From NCBI GenBank assembly GCA_016707205.1, contig JADJHZ010000005.1, positions 315,951-379,950 on the forward strand: a stretch of 64,000 nt of DNA, in the 5' to 3' direction. Made by a program: the position numbers and the translations under genes. Below are positions 51,832 through 63,751 of this stretch, piece by piece; position 1 is the first letter of the stretch, and every line of letters begins with the position of its first letter. Under the pieces are notes generated by a model. That model was given only the letters and a program-made list of their open reading frames with translations. It had not been told where the DNA came from and ran no database searches. This stretch comes from Haliscomenobacter sp. (lineage in GTDB: Bacteria > Bacteroidota > Bacteroidia > Chitinophagales > Saprospiraceae).

Positions 51832-54800
51832 CGGAGTCATCGGTTATTGGTAAAAAAATAGTTTTTGAGGATTTTCCTTCGGGCGCCTCCTTTTTGAGCT
51901 TAAAAAATCCCCACTGGTTGAAAATCAAAAGGCGGTTGTCTTGCAACTCGTCGATGCAGCGGATCTCGAACTCGTCGTTGGCGCCATCGCCATCCGGAGA
52001 GATGACCATGCGCATGTCCAGGCAAGGAAGCGTGCGGTCGAGGACGTTGAAGGTAAGACGTGCAGGAGTGGTTTTACAGCCTCTGGCGTCCACTATCTCA
52101 AGCGTATAATCCCCGGGACACAATTTCAGATAAACAGAATCCGACAGCTTGGCATTGGGCACATTCGTGACGTAGCTATAGGGACGGGTTCCGCCCGTCA
52201 CCGTCACCTTGGCCGCGCCGTTACAATCCGGAGCCCCCGTTGTCGCGGGCGCCGTTTCCACCGTAACGGTAATGGGATTCGGTTCCTGAACGGCAAAGGT
52301 GGCTGTGGACATACAATTGTTGGCATCGGTCACCGTAACCGTATAATTCCCTTTGGTGAGGAAACTGATCCGCGGCCCGGCGGCGCCGGTACTCCACGCA
52401 TAGGTATATACCGATCCGGGAACGCCCCCGCTGGCAGAAACCAGCACGTCCCCATCCCGTGCGCCAGTACAGGAAATATGGTTCACCGAGCCGCTAATTC
52501 CTACCGCCAGAGGCGCGGAAAGGGTAGCGGTCGTTTCTGCCATGCAACCAGCCTCATCCGTGATGCGCAAGGTATAGTTGCCTGCCTGGGCGTTTTGAAG
52601 CCGTTTCGTCGACCCGACCAGCTGGTCGTTGCGCAACCACTCATAAATAAAGTTGGCGCCGACCCCGTTTCGGGCGGTAGCTTCCAGAATGCCGTCGCTG
52701 GCGTTGAGGCAGCTTACCCCAAAATTTCGGAAATTGGAAATCACTTGAGCGCTGGCAGCAAGCGCCGATTTGGTTCCGATCGTGAATTCTTTGGTCAGCA
52801 TATTGCCCGAAGCCTCGCGAACCAACGCGCGGTAGGTTCCGGAAACCACATTCGACAAATCTTTGGCGCGGGCGACGGTGTCGCCCTTAGCATTCAACCA
52901 GGCATACACATACGGGCTGGCGCCTCCGGCAACCGTCAGGTTGACGTCGCCGCCCTGGTCGCCAGGGCAGTTATTATCGACTACCGCCCCAGATGCGCCA
53001 AAGGTATTCACCGCAATTGCATTAAATACCTGGGTACACCCGTTGGCGTCTTCCACCGTTGGAATGTAGTTGCCTTCGCACAAATTGGAGATGAACCCCC
53101 CGGCATTGTTGCTGTTCCATCGAACATTAAAGCTCCCCGTACCACCGGTAGGCGTAATGGAAATGCTCCCCGTGCAACCCGGCGCCTCTGTATCGTGCCG
53201 CACTGCCGTCTGAGACAGGCTAATCGCAGTTGGCTGGGTAATCGTCGCAGAACCCTGAATCGTCGATCCCTCATTGTCGGTGATCACATACGTGAAAACG
53301 CCTGCCGGAAGGTTGTTTCGCTCAATCAACCCGGCTACCGAATTGATGCGGGTACCATCATTGAACGTAGCGAAATAAGGCTCCAGGCCTCCATTGACGG
53401 TAAGGACGACGCGCCCCTGGGACTGCCCAAAACAGCGGTTGTTAAACACTTGCGCATTAAAGGCAAGCGGGAGTGCCACCAGATTTACCTGGAAGCATTT
53501 TACAGCCGAACACTTCTTATCGTCGGTGACGGTCACACAGTATTCGCCTTTCTTTAAGCGTATTGATCGAAGAGGTAGTAGCCCCGGTATTCCATTTGTA
53601 GGTGTAGCTGGACTGGCCTCCGGTAACGTTCAGCACAATGCTGCCGTTGGATGCATTGACGGAACCCACGGCATCGGTCGTCGTTCCATTGATTACAATA
53701 GCGGTCAATCCCGGCACCTGGAAGCTGCCGCTGATGGACGTATTTAAGGCGTCGGTGATCGTCAGCCCATAAGCCCCAGCGGAAAGCGACGACAAGTTTT
53801 GGGAAGTAGCCCCATTGCTCCATTTAAAGGAATAAGGGGTCTGTCCTCCAGTCGCGTTAACCGTCACGCTTCCGTTTTTTTCTCCGAAACAGGCTTCCTG
53901 AACCGAAACGGCGCCAAACTTCAACTTCTGCAACACCATGGCGCAGGCCGTATCCTTACAGCCTTTGGCGTCCGTAATGGTGATACAATACTGCCCTGCC
54001 GTATTCAAACCGGTAATATCTTCAGTCGAGCGGGAAAAGCTCTGAGGTCCGGACCAGGAGAACTGGTAAGGGGTCGTGCCCCCGCTTGCCCCGATGTTCA
54101 CAGCGCCGTCGTTGCCCGCATCGATAAAGGTAGGCTGGATGGAGACGATGGCCACGCCAGTTCCCTGGTTCACCTGAGCGGTGGTGCTAATGGTACATCC
54201 GCGCGCATCGGTAACGGTAACCCGGTAAGATCCGGGCGCCAGGCTGGACTGGGTGGTCTGGTTAACAGGAAGGTTATTGCTCCAGGCATAGGTATAAGGA
54301 GTTGTTCCCCCGGAAGCCGAAATGGAGATCTGCCCGTTGCTCAGTCCGGCGCATGCAGCGTTTTCGGTGGTCGCATTGACCGTCAGGGCTGCCTGGGGCT
54401 GCGTAACCGAAGTAGCGCTGGAAACCGCCTTACAGCCGTTGGCGTCCGTCACGGTGACGGTATAGGTCCCGGCGGCAACGCCCGTTGGGTTGGCCACGGC
54501 GGGAAGCCCTCCTGACCAGGCATAACTCAGCGTGCCGGTTCCTCCCTGGGCTACTACCGCCAGGCTTCCGCTGCTTTGTCCGAAACAAGCGACCGGAGTC
54601 GGCGTCACGCTGACCACCTGAACCGCCGTGGCGGGCTGGGTCACGGTATACGATTGGGTAGCGGTGAGGGTGCTCACGGCATCCGTCACCGTTACAGTAT
54701 AATTTCCTGCCGGGATATTGGTCAAATCTTGTGTAGCCGCATTCTGATAACTCCATTTGTAGGTGTAATTCCCACTCCCCCCGGATACGGTGATGTTAAT

Positions 54801-57231
54801 GGCGCCGGTACTGGCGCCAAAGCAATTTACGTTGGTTACCTGAGCCGGCGTAGCAATAACCGGAGGTTGCGCATTGCCTTGAATGGTTATAAATCCGTTA
54901 TCCAGATCGCGAGGTACTTGCTGATCCTGAGTGTTGGTAACCTCAATGGTTTTTTGCGTATCAAAACGCACCCGGGCAACGCCGGAAGCGGCTTTAACGG
55001 TGAAGCACACCTGGAAAGATATTCACTGTGCCAGCCAGGGTAACCCCTGTTACCGCAGGATCTACCCAAGCCAGTTTGATGTTGCCAATTGGATTAACCC
55101 CCACGCCGGGCAAACCAAAGTTGCTGGCTTCCAAACCACTGAGGTTGAGGCTGCCGACCGATTTAAACGTCAGCGAATCGGGGTTGTACGCCAAATTAAA
55201 TTCCATGCCTACAATAGCCGAGAAGTTCGTCACGGCCATATCAAGGCAAACGTCTGAATTCGGAGCAGCCATCTTATCTGTAAGGGACAAAAGAAGCTTA
55301 CTGCTTCCGGAGGATCCGCTGATCGTGACAAATCCATTGACCCGGTTCACCGGTACCGGCTGTTCGTTGGCATTGGTCACTTCCAGGGTAGAATTGATGG
55401 TGACGGGCGTAACCGTCCCGTTTGGGCCAATCGCCGTAAAGCACACCTGAAAAATGGACGTGCTGTCGGCAACCGTTACGCCGCTCACGTTGGGATCCAC
55501 CCAGGACACTTTGATGGCGCCCGGCTGATTGGTTCCCTGCCCAGGGAGGCCGAAAGAACTCTCCGCCAACCCACTCAGATTAAACCCGGTAACCCGGGAA
55601 AACTGCAACAGGGAGGGCGTATAATTGAGCGTAAATTCCGCGCCCAGGATATTGGTAAATTTAGCCACTTTCACATCCAGACACACCTCCTGGTTCGGGG
55701 CGACGGTTTTGCTTCCTACTACCAGAGAAAGGTTGGTATTGCCACCCGCACCGGTTATGGTCACATTGCCCGGGCTGGCCGTTAGCGGAATGACCTGGTC
55801 GTTTCCATTGATCACTTCCGAGGTATTGGAAAATCCGACGACGGCGGTGGTATTGGATCCGATGGCGGTAAAACACACCCGGAACAGCGTGGTGCCGTTG
55901 TTCACCGACTTGCCTAATCCGTCCGGGCTATTCCAGGAAACCTTCATGGTGCCTACCGGGTTGCTGCCCATACCGGGTAATCCGAAAGAGGCCGCCAACT
56001 CCAGACCAGTCAGGTTGAGGTCTTTCACTTCTTTGAACTGGAGTTTGGCCGGATCATAAGTGACCGTAAACTCCATCCCCTGAATATTGTTAAAATTCGT
56101 CGTCGTCATAGGGAGGCAAACCTCCAGGCCGGACTGCACCGAGGCGTCCAGAAGATCCAGGGTAAAGGGTCCCGAACCGGTGCTGCCTCCGGTGCCCGTG
56201 CCTACGATCACGCGGCCTCCATCGCCGTTAAAGGGAACAAAGTCTTCATTTTTATCCACGATCTCCGCGTTGGAGGCAAAGGTAACGTTGGTGGTTACGT
56301 TATTGGTCTTGGCTTTAAAACACAACTGGAAGATCACGGTGCTATCCGGAATGCTTATGCCCGTTACATTGGGGTCTACCCAGGAAAGTTTTATGGCGCC
56401 CAACGGATTGGCCCCCTGGCCAGGTAGGCCGAAAGCGGCTTCAGACAACCCCGCCAGATTGAATTTGGCTACCGAATCGAAGGTGAGCGCGGTGGCGTTG
56501 TAGTTGATCGTCAGTTCCATACCGAGAATATCCCGGAAGCTGCCGGCTTTTACCCGCAGGCAAAAAGGCTGGTTTACCGTTACCACCGTATCGGTAATAT
56601 CCAGGGTGAATGTCCCCGTACCCACCGTACCGCCGCCGCCTGTGCCACCACCGCCGGTACCGCCACCACCCGTGCCGCCACCGCCGCCGGTACCCGTGCC
56701 GGTACCGATGGTGATCGTCCCGCCGGTTGGCGAGAATCCGATGGTATTTTCGTTGGCGTCGATGACCTCTGCGGAAGCGCCAAAGTTAACTGCGGTGGTC
56801 GCATCGGTGGCGCCCGCCGTGAAGCAGACTTCGAAAATTTTGGTGCCGTTGGCAACGCTTAGCCCGGACACATTGGGATCCAGCCACGACACCTTAATCG
56901 TACCGGGCAGGTTGGTGCCCTGGCCGGGGAGGCCGAAGGAACTCGTCTCCGAGAGGCCGGTAAGATTCAAATTCTTGACCGATTTAAAGGTCAGCCTGGA
57001 TGGGTCGTACGTGATCGTAAACTCCATCCCCAGGATATTGGTAAAGTTGTTGACCGTAACCGGAACGCATACTTCAGCGCCCTTGGCTACCGAAGCGCTC
57101 CCAATAATGGCCTCCAGGTTCATGACCACGCTGCCGGGCGTATGAGCCGCATTGGCATGCAGCAACCTCTGCCCAAGCAACAACGGAATAAGCATCAACC
57201 CGGCAAGGAGGCGGGTAAAGTTCTGGCTCAT
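51767..57231 (-). CDS. Giant adhesin: five cohesin domains plus SprB repeats, truncated type B CTD (two shifts)
   Basis: About 1,820 residues when one-base shifts near 55015 (T-run) and 53553 (A-run) are repaired. The signal is LLAGLMLIPLLLGQRLLHANA. Five cohesin-type domains follow, each with the F-x-I-x-G-M/A-E-F core (FTNILGMEFTITYDPSRLTF, FRDILGMELTINYN, FNNIQGMEFTVTYDPAKLQF, FTNILGAEFTLNYTPSLLQF, FSAIVGMEFNLAYNPDSLTF); a Gly/Thr linker separates the first two. About twelve SprB-type repeats come next (for example CFGASTGAINITVSGGSGNY, CAGLSNGQISISASGGTTPY). The end has the beginning of a T9SS type B domain (MRMVISPDGDGANDEFEIR ... LLIFNQWG), then unrelated sequence running into porP. About 50 residues of the sorting domain are missing. 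It is a surface adhesin or scaffold. Confidence 0.85.
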
Positions 57232-57281
57232 TTTTTTCGGAATTTGGGACAATAAAAAATAGCGTTTTCTCAAGTCCGGCC

Positions 57282-58091
57282 TTAGCGGAACAGGATCTTT
57301 TGCGTACTATATCGATCACCTTGGTTTAGACGGATCAGGTATACCCCTGTCACAGGAAAAACCGGTGAAGCAAGCTCAAAACGGTTGATACCGGAAGAAA
57401 AATTCCGGTCTTGCAAATAAATTACTTTCCCCTGGCTGTCCAGCACCTGGATTTGAACCGGCTGGGCCGATTTCAGGAAAAACTCCACCTGAAGCGAGGA
57501 ACCCGCCTCCAGAGGGTTGGGGAAAGCGGATCGGATTTCCAGCCATTCCGGCTGATTGGATAATACGGAGGTGACCGTGCTGCCGCTTTCTCCCAGGAAG
57601 ACCCAGCCGTTGCGAAATTCGGCGGGTATGGCCTTGTACGAAAGGTCGACGACTTCCTTAACCGTAGGAACATCCGTGAAGCGGATCGGAGAAACGGAGT
57701 TGAGCTTGCCTACAGGGCGAAAGAACAGGGAAAACAGCGTGCTGTTGTCTTTAAGATCTGTCCCTTTCAGGCCTTCCTCGTTCCAGGCGAAGCGCAGCAT
57801 GCCGGATTGAGCAGCCAGCAAGCCAAAATTATTGTCGTTGGTCATCGGCAAGCCAAACTGCCCAACGCTGTCCAACGCCAGAATAGACGGATCCCAGGTA
57901 AGGGTAAACTGCGTGCCGATGATTTTTTTGAATTGGGAAACCCGGATGTTCGCCACATACCGCGAAGAGGAGAATTGCGCCGTGTCGGTAGGGGCGGAGA
58001 ATATCGGAGCGGAAGATTGGGCGATGGCCCCATAACAGGCAATTACAAGGAAGAACAGCGCCGTCAGGTGCGCTTTTCCTGTCTTTTTCAT
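57282..58091 (-). CDS. Small secreted cohesin protein with T9SS type A domain
   Basis: 269 residues. After a signal peptide (ALFFLVIACYGAIAQ) there is one cohesin-type domain (VSQFKKIIGTQFTLTWDPSILALDSVGQ, NNFGLLAAQSGMLRFAWNEEGLKG). The T9SS type A sorting domain is IRSAFPNPLEAGSSLQVEFFLKSAQPVQIQVLDSQGKVIYLQDRNFSSGINRFEL ending GVYLIRLNQGDRYSTQKILF. It is intact, without frame problems. It lies between the giant dockerin protein and the five-cohesin adhesin on the same strand, so it may be a small adaptor in the same surface assembly. Confidence 0.88.
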   Translation of the reverse strand: MKKTGKAHLTALFFLVIACYGAIAQSSAPIFSAPTDTAQFSSSRYVANIRVSQFKKIIGTQFTLTWDPSILALDSVGQFGLPMTNDNNFGLLAAQSGMLRFAWNEEGLKGTDLKDNSTLFSLFFRPVGKLNSVSPIRFTDVPTVKEVVDLSYKAIPAEFRNGWVFLGESGSTVTSVLSNQPEWLEIRSAFPNPLEAGSSLQVEFFLKSAQPVQIQVLDSQGKVIYLQDRNFSSGINRFELASPVFPVTGVYLIRLNQGDRYSTQKILFR

Positions 58092-58170
58092 AGCATCATG
58101 GGATTATTAAAAACAAAAAAATTTTGCTCACAAGCACGAAGGTAAGCAAAATTTTCAAAAAACGAAAGCA

Positions 58171-58206
58171 AAAAAAACAGGAGTGGCCCCTGATGGGGCC
58201 ACTCCC
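58171..58206 (-). terminator. Terminator of the 58-63 kb gene
   Basis: On the minus strand GGGAGTGGCCCC / GGGGCCACTCC with loop ATCA is followed by TGTTTTTTTT. It is the strongest stem-loop of the cluster and would partly insulate the downstream genes. Confidence 0.88.
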
Positions 58207-58222
58207 GGTGGTCATATGCTGA

Positions 58223-61200
58223 TTATTCAACAATGATCATCTTCTTGGTAGCAGTGAACTCAGCTGCTTCGAGGGTGTAAGTCAGAACGCCCGTAGCATT
58301 GAGGTCGGTTGCTTTGAGGGTTACTTGGTTGTAGCCCTGAGCAAACTGACCGCGAACAACGCGGAGGGTGCGGCCCGTTACATCCTGGATCGTCAGCGTA
58401 GCTTCACCAGCAACTGGCAGGCTAAAGCCGATCACCGTTTCCCCAGCGAATGGGTTCGGGGTGTTCTGCTTCAGTTCGAAACCAGCTGCTTCAGCTTGTG
58501 CACCAGCGAAGTTAAGCGCAACGCTCAACTGGTCGTTGTTGCGGTATGCTTCAGCTGCAGTGTAGCGGCTGTTCAGGTTCAATACTTCGCTCAGGTTAGC
58601 GTCAGCCGTAGCGCGGAATACCAGGGTAGCAAACGTGTTGCTGTTGGCATCGCCGTTCCAGCTAGCAGTGATAACGCCTTCTTTTGCGAAGATACCGAAG
58701 TTCTCTTCTTTCGCTACGCCGTACTCTACGTCAACCAGTTCGATTGCGTTTACGTCATAGCTCATGGAGAACTGGAGACCTTCGATCGACTTCAGGTCGC
58801 CAGCAACTTCTACGCGGTACTCGTTGCCAGCCTTCAGTGCCTGATCAGCAACATTCAGACCGAACTCGCCAGCGGTGCGAACCTGGCTGGTAGCAACGGC
58901 ATTGCCGTTTACGTCGCCAATCTTCACAGCTACAAAGTTAGCGCGAGCGTCAGCGCCCAGGTCGTTGAGGTTAGCAACCTCTGGGAATTGAGCAGCCCAT
59001 GGGTTAGCAGCATTCGGGAAGCTGTAAGAAGCGTCCACGAAGCGCCAGCTCGTGTTGTTGCCAAACTTGTTGTCGATGTTCAGGATCAGCTTGCGCAGCT
59101 GGATCAGGTCAAGCGTAGTAACCGACTTGCTGTTGTTTACGTCAGCAGCAATCAGTTTGTACGGGCTGTTCAGCGGCTGTACGCCAAGGATGTGCTTGGT
59201 GATCAGCACCAGGTCGAACGTAGAAACACCGTTCAGGTAGTTCTTGTCGAGCTGAGGAGTAACGGTATAGTCGTAGCCTTTGTTCAAGCCATTGAAGCTG
59301 AACTGGCCGTTTGCGTTGGTCATGTAGCTCATGGAAGCGTCGCCGGAAAGGTTCACTTCTACGCCTTCTACATTGATTGCGCCTTCCGTAGAGATGGCGC
59401 CTGCGATAGCAGCAGCAGCAGCGCTAGGTCCGCCACCGCATACTTTGCGTGCGTCGGTGATTACGGCATACGTCTCGCACCATGCCCAGTTGCCCAGAGC
59501 GTCAACAGTGTACAGACGAACCATTACGGTTGCGATCGTGTCGCCGTCGAGGTCGTCGCAAGTGAAGATCACAGAAGTAGCAGGATCGGTAGGAATGCCT
59601 TTGTCGTTCAGACCGTCAGCAGCAGTCCATGCGCCGTCGCCGTCTACGTCTTTTACAACATAGTACTGAGCGTCAGGAATGTTTTCCTTCGTGCCTACCG
59701 TCTTGGCGTTGCAATCCTGTACGTCGCTTGCTTTGAAGTCCGTAGCCCAGATAGCCATCATACCGTCGCCCGTATCGGGATCCTTCATCAGGTCCGTGCT
59801 CAAGCCATGGTAGCAGATCGGAGCAATGCCGTTGGTGTCCTTGATGGAGAACGGAATGTCCTTCGCCAGCGACAGGTTGCCGCAATCGTCGCGTACGATC
59901 ACCGTCAGTTTGTGGTCGCCGATCGGAAGCTGGCTGGAAGTACCCGTACCAGCAACTACCCAAGAGTTCGTGCCCTTGTTGTCACCGTTCAGTGCATGCG
60001 AAGGAGTAACCGTCAGGAAGGAAGGCAGTTCGCCGCCATTGAACTTCACGCGCTCGATAGCCAGGTTACCCGCTACAGCAGGTACTTGCTGTACTTCCGT
60101 GTTCGTCGAGCACAGATCCTGTGCAGAGAACGTGATATTCAGGCTCGTGTTGCAGTTGTTCTTGTTCTGGTAGAACGTGAACGCAGCAGGATCAAGCACC
60201 TCAGGACGTACCTTGTCGTGTACGAAGATGTACTGCGTGAACATGAACGCAAAACGCTCGTTGCCGTTGTTGCCATAGCTGGCGTATTCGCATGCTGCAG
60301 GAAGTCCGGTTGGCGCTTTGTCGTCCTTGCTTACCGTCTTGCCGCCTTTGTTCGCCCAGTTCACGGCGTCGTTCGGATAGGCTACGTTGCCATCCTCATC
60401 TTCGTAGTAGATCTCTTCTGTTTTGTCCATGTTGGAATCACGTACCAAGACGTTTACGCCACCCCCATCATTCCACTTGGTGCCGTTGTTCTTCGGATCG
60501 CGTGGTACAACTACTGCCCACTGCATCGGCTCGCCGCAACGCTCGTCGTACTGGCACCAGTTGATCACCGTAAACGTACGGAAGATCTTGTAGCACTCAG
60601 CAACCGGTGCGCCATTCAGCGTAGCGCCGTTGTAGCGCTTGTCGGTTACGTTCACTGCCAGCACGTCGCAAGACAGTTCGCCACCGTCGATTACGTTCGC
60701 CGTATCGCGGATGTTCACACAATCCCCTTCGCTATCCGCAGGGAACATGATATTGTACTCGTGTACCGGCTGTACCGTGATCACTACAGAGCCGATCGTG
60801 TTCGTTACAGTACCCTTGCTCGTCGTCTTGGTGTAGGTGTACGTAACCTTTACCTCGCCGGCCTCGCAGTGCAGATCCGTGGTGATCTTGGCGTTAACAA
60901 CCGTATTCTTGCAATCGTTGCCGCTCATCGTCACCAGTACGTTCTGTACGCCGCCCTTGTCGGTCAGTACCTTCTCTACGAAGTTCTTGTACTCCGTGCT
61001 CGTTACATCCCAGCCATTGGCATTGCCGGCAGCAGCCAGCAGCCCTTCCAGGTATGCACGGTCGGTGCACTTGATCGTCACAGGCCATGGCAGGATATAC
61101 GTAGGAATCACTTTGTCTTCGATCAGCTGTTCGCTCCAGCAGTAGTTGAAGTTGGGTTGCCATCGCAATCAACCGCTTTGTCCCAGCCGCCCAGTTCAAC

Positions 61201-63307
61201 AATTACTTTGTTGCCCAGGTCGCAGCAGAAGAACTCGGCAAAGTCCAGCCATGGAGTCATTACGGTAGCGACGCCGTTGCGGGTTACGCTTTCGAATTTC
61301 TCGTTAGCAGACAGGCTGCCGTCTCTGTTCTCATCGATACCGTCTTTGCCGGCTTCAATCTTGCCGTTCTTATCCCAGTCGTAGCCTTTGGCAACGAAAT
61401 CAGCCTCGCAAGTCGCGTTGTACGAACGGCGGAGTTTGATCCGGTCCATCGCGCAGTTGTCCCAGCTGCCTTCGTCTACGTCCTTGGCATTCACCCGTGC
61501 ATAGCCATAGTAGCCATAGCCCTGGGCCGGGTAACCCTGGCCGTAAGCGCCGCCCTGAGAGTTCGACAGGGTGATGTTCAACTGATCGTCGCACTTCATT
61601 ACCGGAGCAATCTTGTCGACTACGCGGAAGTAAAGCGCTTTGGTGTATTTGTTGTAGCAGTGGTCGAACGCTTCAACCGTAAAGCGATACAAACCAGGCG
61701 CCAAGCCTACTACCAGCGGACGGCCGTTAACCACCATCACCTGATAGGTCTCCTCACGCCAGCAGTCGTTGTTGTCTACAGGAATACCATATACATACAG
61801 TTTCCCATAACGCTCCATCTTGATTACGCTAACGCTTGGGTTCGGATCGCAGTTGTCTTTGATCTCCCAGCCCAGGTAATCCAAAAAGCCCGGACGGTCG
61901 ATGAACACCGCCGCCGTGCAATCCATCGCGCCCCAACGGATACGTAGTTACTATCTTCGGTTTGGGGCAATCGGAAGCTGTTTACTTCTCCGTTGATATC
62001 TTCGCTTATCCGTGAAGGTAGGCGCTTTGTCGTCGTACCACTTCAGCAAGATATAGGTACACTCTTCCAAACCGTGCTCTTCGCCTGGATTGCACCAGTC
62101 GAAGTAAGACAGTTTAACCAGTACTTTCTTGCCGCCATTACATACAGGGAATACGTTAACCACCTTCGCGTCGAAGCTGTAGTTGCAGCCCAAAGCTGGT
62201 AGTCCGGTCGTAAGAGGCTTGATCCGGGAAGAAGGCATAAGAATACTTGTAATCAGCAGTCGTGTAGCAATCCAACGGATTGTCGACTTTCAGCTTGGTC
62301 TTGAACATGACGCAGCATGTCTTCAGCAGAAGGCGCAACGCACTTGTCGCCACCTACCAGGCAAGCCAGGTCGATCTCGTAGTCTACTTCGCCGCAGCAG
62401 TTCTTTGCGGTGACGATGGTAATCCTCACAATCGAGTTCGCAGGAAGGCCGATGCCACCTGATCCTTCAGGCTGCCGGAAGCTGGGATCTCGCCAAACGT
62501 GTTGGGCTCCGGACGTACCAAATAGATATACTGCCACCCTTGAGTGGAGTTGCCGTAGCAATCCGTAGCGGTGAAGGTACGCTTGATGCGCGCCCATGCC
62601 TCATAACCGTTAGGTACGCCGTCATAATTGCCATGGATATCGTCACACGTGAAATACGGATCTGATCCGTAGCCTTCAGCGTCGTGTTGCACTGGCAGGT
62701 GATCTCGTTCAAGGCCCGTAATGCCGGTAGGATGCGTCACATCGTCGCAAGCGTCGCCAAAATAAGACCGCCGGCAAAGACAATCGGAAGTCGATTTTCC
62801 AGGTGTCTTCCTTGTTGTAGATCTCTTCAGCATCCAGGCAAAGGAAAGCGAGCTTTGGTATACTGCCATTAGAATCTAGGTGCTGTCGTGCTGGTTACTG
62901 TCATCATTTTCAGCATACAGCGTGCTTGCATTGCACTTGGTCTTAAAGCTAATGTACAATGGAGCAGACTTGTCCTCGGCGCGTACTTTACCCCAGCATA
63001 CCAGGGTGTTGCCATTGAACAAGCCATAAGTCCAGTAGCCAGGGCAATCGATGATGTTGCCGTTGGCAGGATAGTTGTCCACAACGCGAACCGTAAGGTT
63101 AGCGCAACCTGCGCCAAGGCCCAGGTTAGCGTGCGTCAGAGCGAACTGACAAGAATCCGCGTCCAGCGTAACATTGACTTCGGCGCAACCGCAACCGTTC
63201 CCCTGGGCCTGAACATTGGACATGCTCAACACCCAAGCAGCCAGAAGCAGCATACCTGTACCGAGCCAGCGGAGTGGACGAACGAAAGTAGAGTTCGTTT
63301 TTTCCAT
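58223..63307 (-). CDS. Giant T9SS protein with HYR-like, dockerin and cohesin modules (about ten shifts in its 5' third)
   Basis: About 1,695 residues when repaired. The signal is RWLGTGMLLLAAWVLSMSNVQAQ, then Cys-rich beta domains (CGCAEVNVTLDADSCQFAL). Near-identical architecture to the 46.4 kb protein follows: YRFTVEAFDHCYNKYTKALYF, EGVEVNLSGDASMSYMTN, dockerin-like pair NGVSTFDLVLITKHILG and DVNNSKSVTTLDLIQLRKLIL, TSWRFVDASYSFP, a cohesin-type domain (IEGLQFSMSYDVNAIELVDVEY) and type A CTD (KQNTPNPFAGETVIGFSLP ... TATKKMIIVE). Frame shifts lie near 62880, 62790, 62707, 62662, 62457, 62310, 62227, 62008, 61937 and 61161; 58223-61160 is clean. Codon choice is strongly biased, as in a very highly expressed protein. 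A strong -7 box lies upstream and a strong terminator downstream. Confidence 0.85.
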
Positions 63308-63365
63308 AAGACTACAATTTGTTGAAAGTTAGGTTAAAAAAATGATTATGATTAAAAAAGTTAGC

Positions 63366-63406
63366 CAAAGCTAGGTCTTTTCTCTTTTAGGTCTCTTTCT
63401 TAGGTC
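63366..63406 (-). promoter_or_regulatory. Promoter with repeated GACCTA boxes for the 58-63 kb gene
   Basis: A perfect -7 box TAGCTTTG (63366-63373, minus strand) begins inside the last of three GACCTA boxes, spaced 13 and 16 bases. The leader to the ATG at 63307 is about 50 bases. Repeated boxes overlapping the promoter suggest a regulator site. Confidence 0.5.
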
Positions 63407-63407
63407 G

Positions 63408-63751
63408 CCGCAAAACAAACTTCACATTATCGATGCGAAAATACGGCGCGTTTTAGAATATCAAAACGAATTGGAAAAAATAATTTACGAAAACGTCCAA
63501 AAGAGAAAAAAGCACCGCCAAAATCCGCGTAAACGTTATGTTAATATTCGGAATGGACTTGATAACCGGACTTGGAAAGGATTATCCCTGAAAGGGAATT
63601 GAAAAGACGACGCAGTGAATACTGCTTTTGAGTAGATGTTTAATTTCATGGGACTGATTTTTCCGGATTTCCCGGCGTTTTTGGATTACTCTGCAAATAT
63701 ACATCAAAATCGGGAAAACAAAATACCCTGTTTGGGGTAATTTTTTTTTAA
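63408..63751. other. Non-coding stretch upstream of the T9SS cluster
   Basis: A/T-rich, no ORF of interest. A small hairpin ATCCCTGAAAGGGAT-like sequence is at about 63583-63599. Nothing further can be supported. Confidence 0.4.

Noticed and set aside
51941..53557. A 538-codon plus-strand frame opposite the adhesin gene
   Set aside because: A shadow frame with Gly/Arg/Asn-rich composition and no recognisable domain; the minus strand carries clear SprB repeats.
58325..61384. A 1,019-codon open frame on the plus strand
   Set aside because: It is antisense to the well-supported T9SS giant gene, has Arg/Val/Tyr-rich shadow composition and no domains. Codon bias of the sense gene explains its length.
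46377..63307. Cellulosome-type polysaccharide degradation locus
   Set aside because: Cohesins and dockerin-like repeats are present, but no glycoside hydrolase or carbohydrate-binding domain was seen in the cluster.
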